A stretch of 64,000 nt of DNA, from positions 17,401,001 to 17,465,000 of the forward strand of contig LR738559.1 in the NCBI GenBank assembly GCA_902685375.1. Reading direction: 5' to 3'. The notes below the pieces were generated by a model. The model searched no databases and was not told where the DNA came from. It worked only from the letters and a program-made list of their open reading frames with translations. The DNA is from Neostethus bicornis (taxonomy: Eukaryota; Chordata; Actinopteri; Atheriniformes; Phallostethidae). Both the position numbers and the translations under genes were made by a program. Below are positions 21,609 to 33,023 of the stretch, piece after piece. The first letter of the stretch is position 1; each line of letters begins with the position of its first letter.

Positions 21609-21740
21609 GTTGTAAGTGAACCTATTTTTACATCCGATGTTTGCTTTTCTCATTCTAGATGTGATCATGACCTCCTGCTAATCAACCTAATTAGTCATCA
21701 AACTCTCCTCCAGTTGCTTTTCATTCATTCCCACCATGAA
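21609..21740 (+). repeat. Dispersed sequence G, copy 1
   Basis: Shares GTTGTAAGTGAACCTATTT, CTAATTAGTCATCA and TCCTCCAGTTG, in the same order and spacing, with 35810-35943, and more weakly with 54601-54755. No pol III boxes, inverted ends or tail identify a known class. Confidence 0.6.
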
Positions 21741-21790
21741 GTTTTTTATATGCGAGTGCTTTTTTTGAAACAATAAAAAATTTCTATTTT

Positions 21791-22178
21791 GTTCCATTCC
21801 GTTCCGTCGTCTTACGCTTATCCAAGCCCTGGTCGCGGGGGCAACAGCCCAGGCTTCTCTCACCCCAGCTGCATCCTCCAGCTCACCCGGAAGAATCCTG
21901 AGGTGTTCCCCAGCCAGCTGTGAGACACAGTTTCTCCAGCGGATCCGAGGTCTGCCTCTTGGTCTCCTCCCTGTGGGACATGCCTGAAACACCTCACCCG
22001 CGAGGCGCTCGGGAGGCATCCTGACCAGATGCCCGAACCACCCCATCTGGCTTCTCTCGACCTGGAGGAGGAGAGGATCGAGACCGAGCTCCTCTCGGAT
22101 GGCAGAGCTCCTCACCCGATCTCTGAGTAAGAGCCAAGCCACCCTGCGGAGGAAGCTCATTTCGGCCGCTTGTATCTG
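21791..22178 (-). pseudogene. Family A (RTE-like) retrotransposon, truncated 3' end
   Basis: The minus strand codes for part of the C-terminal region of a non-LTR retrotransposon: AEMSFLRRVAWLLLRDRVRS, then EELGLDPLLLQVERSQMGWF and GHLVRMPPERLAGEVFQA. The 3' end, read on the plus strand, is 'gttccattccgttccgtcgt', a short (GGAAC)n tail. The copy starts at the level of the 'IQAAEMSF' block and lacks all catalytic domains. Confidence 0.85.
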
Positions 22179-23085
22179 CAATATAATTTTTTCTAATTTG
22201 TACTAAATGTATTTAAAAATTGTCTAATTCCAATTAATTTTAAACTCTTTGAGATTAGTGTAAACAATAAAAAAATTAATTTAGGCTTGCGAGGAGAAGT
22301 CGATAGTGGATTATAGGAATGTACTAAACTATATTATATTTCAAGACAGGTTTGAGGGATTATTTCGTGTCCAGGTCGGGCTCCCGGCTAGCAGATCAGT
22401 AGTGTGGGCACGCTCTTGTGTCGGCCCGTCGATCGCTCCGCTACATTTTTATAGACAGTTCCAAGCAGATATTCTTGCAGGTCGCTTCCACGGGTCACCA
22501 AACACCTCTTCTAGTGACAGCAGGGATCTTTTCTATAGAGAAGATGAAGTTTGTGGTGCGGCTCAGTTAAAGATGCAGATGTAATGGAACCTTTCTCGTT
22601 TCCCTTTTGGCATTAAGAGACAAGTCTGGCATTTTCTAATGCACCTGCTGGATGGATGAGCTCTTTGAAACACTCAGCTGATGAATATATCGAAGTAAAA
22701 ATCCACTCAGTAATGTTGTGGATACCTGGATTGGAGGCTGTTGACCTTAAATGCAGGTTTTAATAACGGGTAAGAGAGGAGATTGGATTGGGTTGCCTAG
22801 AGGCATTAATGTGCAATGAGCTGTGTAAAAATAGCAAGTTGACACTGTAAAGGGACTGTCATCCCGTATCAGGATTACCTAGCTTGTGATGTCCCAAACG
22901 TAATGTCCCAGAGAGCTTCAACATCTGCCCATGGAGACTCATGTAGGAAGTTGTGTTCTGAACTGACTGACTAACTCACGTATTATTCATAACCTTTCAT
23001 CCTAATGGGTTTTTATGTGTGTTTTTTCAGCACCGAACACACAAGGAGAAATTTACTTTCAGTATTTTTGTTTTTATCTTATTTT
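22179..23085. other. Sequence without recognised features
   Basis: A plus-strand open stretch at 22306-22584 has no recognised domain. Confidence 0.4.
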
Positions 23086-23906
23086 CATTCCGTTCTGTTT
23101 TGTTGTCTTCCACTCATCCGGGGCCGGGTCGCAGGGGCAACAGCCCTGGACGAGAAGCCCAGGCTTCTCTCACCCCAGCTGCATCCTCTAGCTCACCCGG
23201 ATGGATCACGAGTCGCTCCCGCCCAGCTGTGAGACATAGTCTCTCCAGCGGGTTCGGGGTCTGCCTCTTGGTCTCCTCCCAGTGGGACGTGCCCGAAACA
23301 CCTCACCAGCGAGGCGCTCGGGGGACATCCTGACCAGATGCCCAAACCACCCCATCTGGCTTCTCTTCACCTGGAGGAGGAGCGGCTCGATACCGAGCTC
23401 TTCCCGGATGGCAGAGCTTCTCACTCGATCTCTGAGTGAGAGCCCAGCCACCATGTGAAGGAAGCTCATTTCGGTCACTTGTATCCGCAATCTCATTCTT
23501 TCGGTCACCCACAGCTGGTGACCATAGGTGAGGGTTGGAACGTAGATCGACTTGTAAATCGAGAGCTTTGCTTTTCGGCTCAGCTCTCTCTTTACCACGA
23601 CGGACCGGTGCAGTGTCCTAGTTATTGCTGATGCCGCACCGATCTGCCTGTTGATCTCCCGCTCCATCCTTCCCCCACTCGTGAACAAGACCCCGAGATA
23701 CTTAAACTCCTCCACTTGAGGCAGGACCATGTATCTGACCTGCAGGGGGCATTTCATCCTTTTTCGGGCGAGGACCATGGTCTCGGATTTGGAGGCGCTA
23801 ATTCCCATCCCGGCCACTTCACACTCGGCAGCAAATCGATCCAATGAGAGCTGTTGATCGCGGCCCAATGAAACCAACAGGACCACATCATCCGCAGAAA
23901 GCGGAA
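23086..23906 (-). pseudogene. Family A (RTE-like) retrotransposon, longest copy, keeps ADD box
   Basis: The best preserved family A copy. The minus strand begins at the reverse-transcriptase catalytic box: ADDVVLLVSLGRD, coded at about 23868-23904. It continues through GISASKSETMVLARKRMKCP, VLPQVEEFKYLGVLFTSGGR (the 'thumb'), LSIYKSIYVPTLTYGHQLWV and the WFGHLVRM tail to RGRPRTRWRDYVSQL. A 226-codon stretch is open, then a frameshift precedes the 3' end 'cattccgttctgttttgtt'. Upstream RT and endonuclease are missing, so it is an ordinary 5'-truncated insertion. RTE-like is my best assignment; a related clade such as Nimb is not excluded. Confidence 0.85.
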
Positions 23907-24664
23907 AAGGAGAAATTCTTTATTTAAATCCCAAACTATTTATTGTTTCCTTTGAGGAAACAAGTTTCTCACATTTTTTTCTACTTCGGGATGGAAAAAA
24001 ACTCCACGAGGACCATAATTTTCACCTTTTATTAAGTCCACATTAACACGATACCGCATGAGTACACAAGTTCCCTCGGGGCCTCTGCTTACCCATAATG
24101 TGAATTTGTTCCAGTCAAAGCAATGAAGTCACTTTATTTCCATTTAACAAAGAAGATTTGCAGATCAAATTTGTAAGAAGCAGGAAAGAAACAAACAGTC
24201 ATGCAGAGCCAGAGGCTGGAAGGTAAAAAACGCTGCAGCTTCCCAATAAAACGGTTAGACCTTGAAACGCTTCCTGGCAAGGGACCGTCGAGAGATTTAT
24301 GGCCGCAAAACTCAACATATACGAAAGAAGGAAAATAAGTGGTTTCACCATGTTTTTTACATGTGTGTGTTTGCTGAAGAGAGTTTTTACAGCTCAGGCT
24401 AATTAAGACTGATTGGACGCCAAAGGCACTGTTTTTATTAGATAATTAAACTATTAGGGCTGTTTCTGGACACGGCTGTCCTGTATGCACGTCACAAGAA
24501 TTCCCCGATTTTCCAGTTTTAAAGGTTTAAAAATTAATTGATGCTTCTTTTTATGTAAGAAAAATTTCAAAAAGTTTAATTGACACTATAAACTCATCAA
24601 CAAGAAAAAAAAAGAGATTATTTAGATATATAAAAATATTGTACTTATTAGAAAATTACAGAGA
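23907..24664. other. Sequence without recognised features
   Basis: Nothing recognised. Confidence 0.4.
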
Positions 24665-24785
24665 GGTCTCAGAGGGCGCTGGCCTAGTGTTAGAGATACC
24701 GTCTTTCAACCAGGAGAACCTGTTTCAATTCCCACTGGGCGCAAGATGTCCCCAGAACTATGGGAAATAAGAGAAAAAACACCAA
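24665..24785 (+). repeat. D-family SINE head fragment (variant)
   Basis: 'gggcgctggcctagtgttag' (A-box-like) and 'gtttcaattcccactgggcg' (degenerate B-box) then 'ccccagaactatggg'. Nearly the same fragment occurs at 34735-34845; both lie just before a family A piece. Confidence 0.6.
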
Positions 24786-24818
24786 CAAAGAAATAAATTA
24801 ATTAAAAAAAAATTACTG

Positions 24819-25330
24819 AGCCGAAATTGCTGAGCCAAAAAGCAAACCTCTCGATTTACAAGTCGATCTGCGTTCCTACCCTCATTTATGGTCACCATCT
24901 GTGGGTGGTGACCCAAAGAATGAGATCACGGATACAAGCGGCCGAAATGAGCTTCCTCCGCAGGGTGGCTGGGCTCTCACTCAGAAATTGGGTGAGGAGT
25001 TCTGCCATCCTGGAGGAGCTCGGTGTCGAGCCGCTACTCCTCCAGGTCGAGAGGAGCCAGTTGGGGTGGTTCGGACATGGTCAGGAAGCCCTCCGAGCGC
25101 CTTGCAGGTGAGGTGTTTCGGGCACGTACAGCCGGGAGGAGACCAAGAGGCAGACCCCAGACCCGCTGGAGAAACTATGTCTCACAGCTGGCCGGGGAAC
25201 AACTTGGGATCCTTCCAGGTGAGCTGGAGGATGCAGCCGGGGTGAGAGAAGCCTGGGCTTCCCGTCTGAGGCTGTTGCACCTGCGACCCGGCCCCAGATG
25301 AGCGGAAGATGACAGAACGGAACGGGAATG
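24819..25330 (+). pseudogene. Family A retrotransposon, 3' part with frame breaks
   Basis: The plus strand reads NLSIYKSICVPTLIYGHHLW, VVTQRMRSRIQAAEMSFLRR and LLLQVERSQLGWFGH. A small deletion at about 25080 then shifts to the frame ERLAGEVFRARTAGRRPRGR. The 3' end 'gacagaacggaacgggaatg' carries the family tail. No catalytic domain. Confidence 0.85.
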
Positions 25331-27287
25331 AGGGTCCTGCCCCTGGTGCAGGAGTATGAGTGAGTCTTGTTGACCCGTGAAGGGAGGTTTTGGTATTAAT
25401 GCAGTGTCCGCATCAGGCTCTCTTAATGAAGCAAAAGCTGAACCAAAAAAAAAAAAATGCTGGGGTTTTTCTTTAGCCAGGGTCTCCAGCTGGGGCTCGA
25501 GAGTAATGAATGATGGATGGATAGAATATAAAGCTTTTACAGATGCAGATTCAGATTGATGGATGGATATTTCTAAATATAAATGGATGCAGCCTGCAGG
25601 ATGAACATGCTGCATGATGTTGCTCCTCCGGCACAGCACACAATCTGAGAAAGACTTTAAAAATCCTTCGTCATTCGGCATCATTTGTCTCTGCCTCCAC
25701 AAATCGAGTTAATTACTCATCTGCGGCAAAGTGAAAGAAAAAAAAATCCCAAAATACTTTAACTTATTGGAGATTGACTCTTCTAACAGAGCGGAAATTT
25801 GACCAATCATAAAATGAAATTTCTTTCAGACGTCAAGTCCTTGGGGCTGATGAGAAGAGGGACCATGCCTTGTTTTCAGCAGGGCTGCGTGATGGTATGA
25901 CGGTGCATTAGTGCACATGGAATGAATAACTGGAACATCATTCCTTTTGCGGTCTCTTCTTAAACAAACAAAAAACACCGGTGGGGTTATTTGGCCGTGC
26001 AGTAAATTGGAGGCTATCATTTCAAGAACATGTGGTTCATAATGGGCTGGGGAAACTGTGTCAAGAGTCAAATTGGTATGCTTACATAAACCTTAGGTTT
26101 ATGCTGGCTCTGCTAAAAGCTGCCAGAATGGGGTCACAGTCGAGCCTTTAAACACATGAAGCTATGGTCTCACAAACATGTCGCCATGTTGTTTGAATGA
26201 GGCTCATTAATTCTTCATTACATGCAATGGTGGTTAACCTTCATTACTTGCAAGCAGGTGCTGAATGAGGCAGAAAATGATCTAAAAAGCATCTATTTGT
26301 AGGTTGTTTAAATTACGAAACTGGCCAAGGTTACTTCCGAATTTTTTTATGAGGCATTTGTACAGTATGCTTATATTTTGTTCATCAGCTGCTTTAGGTT
26401 TTAAAAATGACTCAGTCCGAATTTTTAAGCATCAGCTATGTTTCATATTTCCTACGGGACAATTCTACTACACGCTGTTCTACAGGAGGGTTAGGATTGC
26501 TGTTGGTTTGGGAGGAAAGAAATAAACTAAATAACCTTTGTTGAATGAACTCTGCTGTAAAATAAGAATTTATATGATTAAATAACTTGTTGAAAGTGCA
26601 ATGATTCAGGAAAGCAATGCTTTTGTGCGGACCACAGCTTAACTGGTTGATCCCCATGACGTCTGTTTGGAGAATTCAGCAGAAACAGTGTAAGCATGAG
26701 GGAGGCTGGATGGACAGAGGTTCTAATCCGGTCCTCAGAGGTTACAATCCGTCAGGTTTTAATAGGTTTCTGCTCCAACATGACCCCAAAGGACTCGATT
26801 GCCTCAATCTCTTTCTTTGACCCTCACAACCACCCACACTCCCTGCACTGTATGTATCCACTTGCCCCCCAACCACACACTTCCAGGCCTTCTTACACCA
26901 CATCCCATCACACCTCCTTGCAACCTATCTTCCAGTCTAACTTAAGCTTGCTGTCCAGTATCAACTACATTCTCTGACAGTGCTCCCAGATAAAATGCCA
27001 GGCCAGACAGTGGACTGAAAACCCCAGTACTGATGCTCTCCCACTACTTCAAAGTCATCCAAACATGGGTCAGTGACATGCCCATAATCACAGAATGTGT
27101 GAACAAGACTTGGAAAGTCCAAATCACCACCTGTCCAACTCCTGGAATGCTTGATAAGTCCATTTCCACAACACACTCATCACCACTGCCAGAGTATTTT
27201 ACAATTAAAATTGGGGAACAATCATTGACTACGTAGACGGTGGACCTGGTGAACGTGATATCACCCATGGAATTCGGCTCCATCTAA
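25331..27287. other. Sequence without recognised features
   Basis: Mixed unique sequence. 26820-26960 is conspicuously C- and CA-rich. No coding or repeat family was recognised with support. Confidence 0.4.
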
Positions 27288-27905
27288 CACCATGTCCACA
27301 CGTAGCCGGGTATTATTGAAAACGTATATCCGCTGTCCTCCGTTTTGGAAAAACGCTCGCGTCCACACGTAACCATTTTCAAAATATCCACGTCCACATG
27401 GAGCCGTATAAATACGCTTTTTAGTGCGGTTATAAGCATGCCAGACCAATAGAGGGCGGCATTTATTTAAATGTAAGCTCTGAGCTAGGAAAGCTTACGT
27501 GATGAATAATAGCCGACTGTAACTTATTTCTCCTCCTTTGCTCCTCAACAAGAAGCAAGAGCAATTGAGAGTGGACAAAGAGGGTCTGCAAAAGGGTAAA
27601 AAGTAATGCCTGTTTCCGTGAATCCATGCTGCCCACTGTCTGCTTTTGTAATGAAGGACGTACACGAATTACGTATGTACATTACTTGTCGCAAGTAGTG
27701 ATGCATAAAAACGCAAATCTCCGTTTTCGCACGTCCACACCCAAATGCAAAAACGGAGTTTTCCAAAATCTCCACTTTGGCCGGAGTTTTCAAAACGCCG
27801 GTTTTGAGTGAAAAAAAACCCCCTCTGTTTTCATGTGGACGGCAGGTCAAAACGGACAAAAATATATGCGTTTTCAAAAATACCCTGCTACGTGTGGACA
27901 GGGCC
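27288..27905. mobile_element. PIF/Harbinger-like MITE with TAA target duplication
   Basis: Long inverted ends: TGTCCACACGTAGCCGGGTA at the left and the complement of 'tgtccacacgtagcagggta' at the right, followed inward by TTGAAAACG blocks. Flanked by TAA at 27285-27287 and 27906-27908. A 3-bp duplication suits Harbinger, but the superfamily call rests on that alone. The interior has more 'gtccacac' and 'aaaacggag' motifs in both senses. No transposase. Confidence 0.6.
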
Positions 27906-28109
27906 TAAGTGAAGCCAATTCAATCCTCATTTTCTATCTTACAGATTATGTTGTGTTGAATTTGTGGAGCCAGAAAGGTGAACTCATTGGTCCAGTGTGC
28001 ATTTCTAACTAGGTGCATATTTTTGAAGCTGTACACCCCTGTCATTAGAGGGCAACAACCTGCCAATAAGTCTGGCTTACTGCTATTGGCAAAGTAAAAT
28101 CTGTTAATC

Positions 28110-28205
28110 AGACATGCTTATACATTTTAATCAGTGTATCCTAGTTCCTAGTCTCTGACCCTTTCATTGACCATGGCAATAAAAGCATTTCTGATTCTGA
28201 TCTGA
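28110..28205 (+). repeat. Short LINE 3'-end fragment
   Basis: 'ggcaataaaagcatttctgattctgatctgatt' resembles the terminal repeat-like tail of fish LINEs. Confidence 0.35.
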
Positions 28206-29499
28206 TTGCTTGTTATTGGCTCGAATAATTTATGCTAAAGGGAGAATTGACAAAAAAAATTATGACAACTACACGAAAACAAAGGTAACAGAGCCAGAAT
28301 GGTCATTGTGTCAACAACAGTGACTGTGCAATTGATGCCAGTTTTTTAAAAATAAAAGTCTACGGGCACTGAGGCTCTTAAAGAGCCAGAAGCTTCTTCC
28401 TGCATAGTCACAGGCAAAAGGGACTTGCTTCAACCCGTTTCCATGTACAGTCATTGCAAAAAATGTCCTTTGCACCCAGCTTGAACCCAAAGGGATCAAG
28501 CATTGTAAAAGCCAAACCAAGAGAAAAGCTTTTTATTCTTCCACATTTGGGAAAGCGGAATCCTTCTCCAACGGTGGTGGGGTTTAAATGATTTACAAAT
28601 CACTGCATCTAAAGTGTTCCGTATGCCAGACATGCGTGTCATGAAGGTCCGGCCCAGCAGGCTGAAGGCCAGTAGGTGAGAAAACAACATTTTATTAGCT
28701 AAACTAAAAGGGATGCAGTGGCAGGAAGTCCTTGGAACATAAATCCAAAAACACAATGCAGAGCGTGAAGGGAACAAACCGAACTTGATTTGAGATTGTA
28801 AAACGGCCGAAGGAAGCAAAAACAAGGCAGAGAACAAAGCAATGCTGAGAGTAAAGACACTGAGAGCAATCACACAATGCAAAGCAGAAGTCGTAATTAG
28901 CAAATAAAACCGTGCTTTAAACTGGAGAGGCAGCAAGGCTACAGGGAATAAACTAGGAAACATGTTCTACACAACATAACGGTGAAAAGATAAACATGAA
29001 AGCCAAAGAAGCAAAAGCAGGAAACATGAAAACTACAACAAATTAACAGAAAAACAATTAATCAACCAAGACGGTTAACAGTGTTTCACTTTGTATGGAT
29101 AAAATGTTGATTTAATCATTCATTCTCACAGCAACATGCTTGTTCCACCGCTGGATAACAAGCTGCCATATATCACCAACCGCTTCATAAAGATACGTGT
29201 GTGTCGTTATTCCTGACAGTTGTGTTGTCTGGGGGAGTCTAACATCTGAACCAAATGAAGATGGAGAGGAGAGACTGAGAACAAAGAGCCCACCACATTT
29301 TCAGGAGCTCCTGTTTCCTGCTGTAGCTCCATTGCAAAGCTTCAAATTAGGAGTCGTTTCCTTCTGAATTACTGCAACCAGTCAGAAAGTTGACCATCAG
29401 ACAGAAATTCATAGCAATATCAATTAATCCGTCAACGGATACTTAAGTTAGGCCATCACAACTATATCAAAATGACAACCAGATTGTTCCTTTTTTTAC
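28206..29499. other. Sequence without recognised features; purine-rich stretch
   Basis: 28600-29080 is A+G-rich on the plus strand and therefore open for 155 codons on the minus strand (28496-28963), a composition effect with no recognised domain. It may be an unrecognised interspersed repeat. Confidence 0.35.
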
Positions 29500-30690
29500 A
29501 GGCTCTGTTGGGGGTGGTCCCCCAGCCTTAAGTGCATATTTAGGCTGAACGACAAAGTCTCCAAGTCTTTAAAGTTGGTTCCTAAATTACCTGGGCCTAC
29601 TGGTGTTTTCAGGAGTCACTTAAAGTGGACTGATACTGTACTTCCTAGAGTCTTTAAGAGCGGTCTCTAAGAATCCCAGTTGTTCCTGGGGTCTCCAGGA
29701 GTATGATGGTAGTGTCTGGAGTTTTCTTGTCCATTGTTGGTTCCTAAAGTAAATAAGAGTATATCAGCATTTCAATTCTTAGAGTTGCCAAGAGTCGACT
29801 GGTGGTTCTTAGAGTCATTGAAGGTTCATTGGTGGTTCCCAGAGTCTCTAAAATCTTAACAGTCGTTCCTCAAATGTATGGGTCTGATGGAGGTTCCCAG
29901 AGACTCTAATAGTTCATTGTTGGTTCGTACAGTAACTAAGAGTCTACCAATGGTTCCATTGCAAGATATGTGGTTACTAGATATTTTAAGTGGTGGCTTA
30001 AGAAGTTTAAAAAATCCTATTGGTCTCGCCCGGAAAAGGGTGGAATGCCCCCTGCGGGTCAGGGACAGTGTCCTGCCCCAAGTGGAGGAGTTTAAGTATC
30101 TCGGGGTCTTGTTCACGAGTGGGGGAATGATGGAGCGGGAGATCGACGGGTGGATCAGTGCGGCGTCAGCAATAACGAGAACGATGCATCGGTCCGTCGT
30201 GGTAAAGAGAGTGCCGAGCCGAAAAGCAAAGCTCTCGATTTACAAGTCGATCTATGTTCCTACCCTCACCTATGGTCACCAGCTGTGGGTGGTGACCAAA
30301 AGGATGAGATTGGATCGGGATCCTTCCAGGGGGGGCTGGAGAATGCTGCTGGGCTTCCCGTCTGAGGCTGTTGCCCCCATAACCCAGCCCCAGGTAAGCG
30401 GAAAATGACAAAACGGAACGGAATGGAACTATTGGTATTGTATTGATATTTGCCATATACACTAAGATCTTACTTATGGTTCCAAAACTACCAAGTGTAC
30501 CAGTGATTCCTAGAGTCTGTTAAAGTCTACTTAAGGTTGTTCAAGACCTTAAAGTCTATTGTTGGTTTCTAAGCATCACAAGGGGGGTGACTTTAGAACC
30601 TTACAAGATCCTACCGATGACTTCCAGAGTCACAAAGAGTTTTTTGTTAGTTTCTGGAGTCACTAAAAGCCCAAAAGCCCATAATTATTA
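29500..30690 (+). repeat. Degenerate ~30-bp minisatellite, split by a retroelement
   Basis: About 15 to 20 imperfect units with consensus near GGTTCC(T/C)AGAGTCTCTAAG AGTCTATTGGT; for example units begin at 'ggttcttagagtcattg', 'ggttcccagagtctcta', 'ggttcccagagactcta' and 'ggttcgtacagtaacta' between 29785 and 29960. The array resumes at 30478 after the family A insertion (30025-30428). Not CRISPR: units are diverged and have no spacers. Confidence 0.75.
30025..30428 (+). pseudogene. Family A retrotransposon inserted in the minisatellite
   Basis: The plus strand reads VLPQVEEFKYLGVLFTSGGM, LSIYKSIYVPTLTYGHQLWV and VTKRMR, then jumps directly to the extreme 3' region, so about 290 bases of the WFGH segment are deleted. 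The 3' end 'acaaaacggaacggaatgga' is the family tail. CTATTGGT at 30017-30024 and 30429-30436 is a candidate target duplication, though it is also part of the minisatellite unit. Confidence 0.8.
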
Positions 30691-32424
30691 AAGTTATTAA
30701 GCTTTTGAGACCTTTCCTTGAGTCTCCAAGAAGCTTTCAAACCCTCCTCAGGTTCAATCAAATTCAAGTATTGGAGAGTGCAGCTGAAACCAGCTCTATT
30801 TTTACATTTACAAGTATATTTCATTTCTTGGTTTGGTGTTGATGATTTGAACATACTGTGTATCGCTCCACAAGCCGCAGAATTCCAATTCTCATAAATC
30901 AACTCATTTTAATTAGTTTCATCTGAACGCAAAGTAAAATGCAATCAACTTGTGGTTTTATTGAGAGATAATTTGTTTATATGCCTTGGATTGGTTACGT
31001 CCCGTATCCAAGTTTTATTATTTATCCATTCTCAATTGTGTGCATCACGTATAAAATCATGGTTCTGGAAAATTCCTCTAATTTATCTGGAATTACTGTT
31101 TTAAAACTTTATGTACAATCTCATCAACTCTGGAAACTCGCTGAAGTAGAAAATGCTTAAATTTTTATGAGTTTGTGGGATTAAAAAGCTATTTTGCACA
31201 TTTTCTTTAAATGAAGTCAATAGTTTAGTTTTAATGAAAGTATTTAGAGTTTATTGACTGCGTCACATGAATGAAGAAGCAATTCATTCTCTAAAAATGA
31301 AAAAGCCTCAGAATTTTGCTGATGTGAAGAAGTTTGTATCAAAATATATGAATAAACTCGTAATGTATATTAAAACATGTCATGTATTTTTTCGAGCTGC
31401 CACAGGGATGCTGGTTACTGTACAGCCACAGCAAGCCTTGAGTTGGGTATCAATAATTTATTTCAAGGTAATCTGTGGCTCTGAATAAAAATAAAGCAAT
31501 TATTTTTAATTAAATTAAGGTTTTTCTAATTTCCTAAAAAGATGTGAAGCATAAATCAGAATAAATTAAGAAGGACATTTTTTTTTTTTTTGCCTAACTG
31601 CTCTTCTAATGAAAGCCGATGTTTATCTTATGATTCGTTACTTTTTTTGCTAATTCGAAAGCTCAGATTTTTTTTTTTTCGCTTCAGACACATAAAGCCA
31701 TTCATGATTTTGCATTTTGAACTTTTTAATTTGATAAAATTATTGCACTGTTTGAGAACTATTCCTTTTTCAGTTGACAGAGACGAGGAAAATGATGAGG
31801 TGGAAATAAGAGCAAAATTTTAGCATAGAGCCAATCAGGGCTGTGTATAACCTCCATATGTTGTGTGCATCACTCTTAAATTTATTTTCTATAATTATGG
31901 ATGCTGACGTTTCTTTACCAATTTATTTTTCCTTTTGACCACCACTGAGTTCCAACAGCACTCATGATCAAAAGACATTCAACCCTTTTTGAGCTGAGAG
32001 CCTCAAATAACCACTTCTTTCTTCTCGGTATAAATCACTGAATAAAAGTGTCCCTTCAATTAATATAATGTAACCTCAGGCTCACACACAGAGGCTGCCA
32101 GCTGCTCGAACCCTGGGGAGGAAGTTTGTCCATACAGAGTGATGCAAACGTTGTAAACATGAAATGGAAATGTGAGCTGAGTGAGTTTATGCATTTATTT
32201 TTTTCATGAGTAACGTCACATGATTTATGCGAGCGGGGAAGCAGCAGTAGAAGCTGCCAGTGGAAATCCATCAGCTGATTTTATTCATGCAAAGATCTCA
32301 CTGACCCCAATGAGGAGCCTGACCTTATACGATCTACAGAGTAGACTAACCAACTCCCTATGTCCGATCATTTCGTCCAGTTCCGGTTCAAAGAAAATCC
32401 TTGAAGCCATTTCAATTGGCAAAT
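30691..32424. other. Sequence without recognised features
   Basis: AT-rich sequence with T homopolymers at 31580 and 31668. Nothing recognised. Confidence 0.4.
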
Positions 32425-32520
32425 AGGAATGGGTGATATGGACTTAAAAATGTATGGTATTTAGTATAATAATGATACAATGATGATAAATAAACATCAA
32501 TTTTGCGCGTACAGTTAGTT
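32425..32520 (+). repeat. Possible MITE end 'GGGTGATATGGAC'
   Basis: 'gaatgggtgatatggacttaaaa' resembles a common fish DNA-element terminus, but no partner end was found. Confidence 0.25.
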
Positions 32521-32667
32521 TCAAGGCAGCGTATTTGTCAGCATGTGCTTCTGAAATTGAGTTTGTACCATTTGTCCCCAACAAGCCCTTGGTAAAATTT
32601 AATTTTTATTGCATCACATAATGATAAATTTTTACTTTATGACATTCTGGCCATCTCTTCTGTCCTC

Positions 32668-33023
32668 TTTTTTGTTTCATCTTCTGAACCACTTATCCAT
32701 AACAGGGTCGTTGGGGGTAACGGCGAAAGTCCCAGCCCATTTAAGCCAAAAGGAAGGATACTTCCCGAAAAGGTTGCCAGTCTGTCGTGGGGCCACACTC
32801 ATTCCAATTTTTTATACCGGCCAATCAACCTAAAATGCATGTTTTTGGAGAGTGGGAGGAAACCGGAGAACCCGTAGAAAACCCATGCATACACGAGGAG
32901 AATACTCAGAAAACTCCACACAGAAAAGCCAATGTTTATAAGCCTCATCCCACCCAGGACTCGAACGTCGACCTTCTTGCTGTGAGGCCACTGTGCTAAC
33001 CAATATGCCACTATGCCATCCCT
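32668..33023 (-). repeat. C-family repeat, nearly full-length copy
   Basis: The minus strand reads from the tRNA-like head ('gtgaggccactgtgctaacc' on plus, with degenerate B-box 'aggactcgaacgtcgacc') through 'aaactccacacagaaaagcc', 'aaaatgcatgtttttggag', 'agtctgtcgtggggccac' to the 3' segment near 32690. The head resembles an RNA polymerase III promoter; the tail resembles an L2-type end. Confidence 0.75.

Noticed and set aside
28496..28963. 155-codon hydrophobic-looking open frame on minus
   Set aside because: Explained by A+G-rich plus-strand composition. No domain, codon pattern or splice context supports it.
29500..30690. CRISPR-like spaced repeat
   Set aside because: Units are contiguous, diverged and without unique spacers, and the host DNA is vertebrate. 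It is a degenerate minisatellite.
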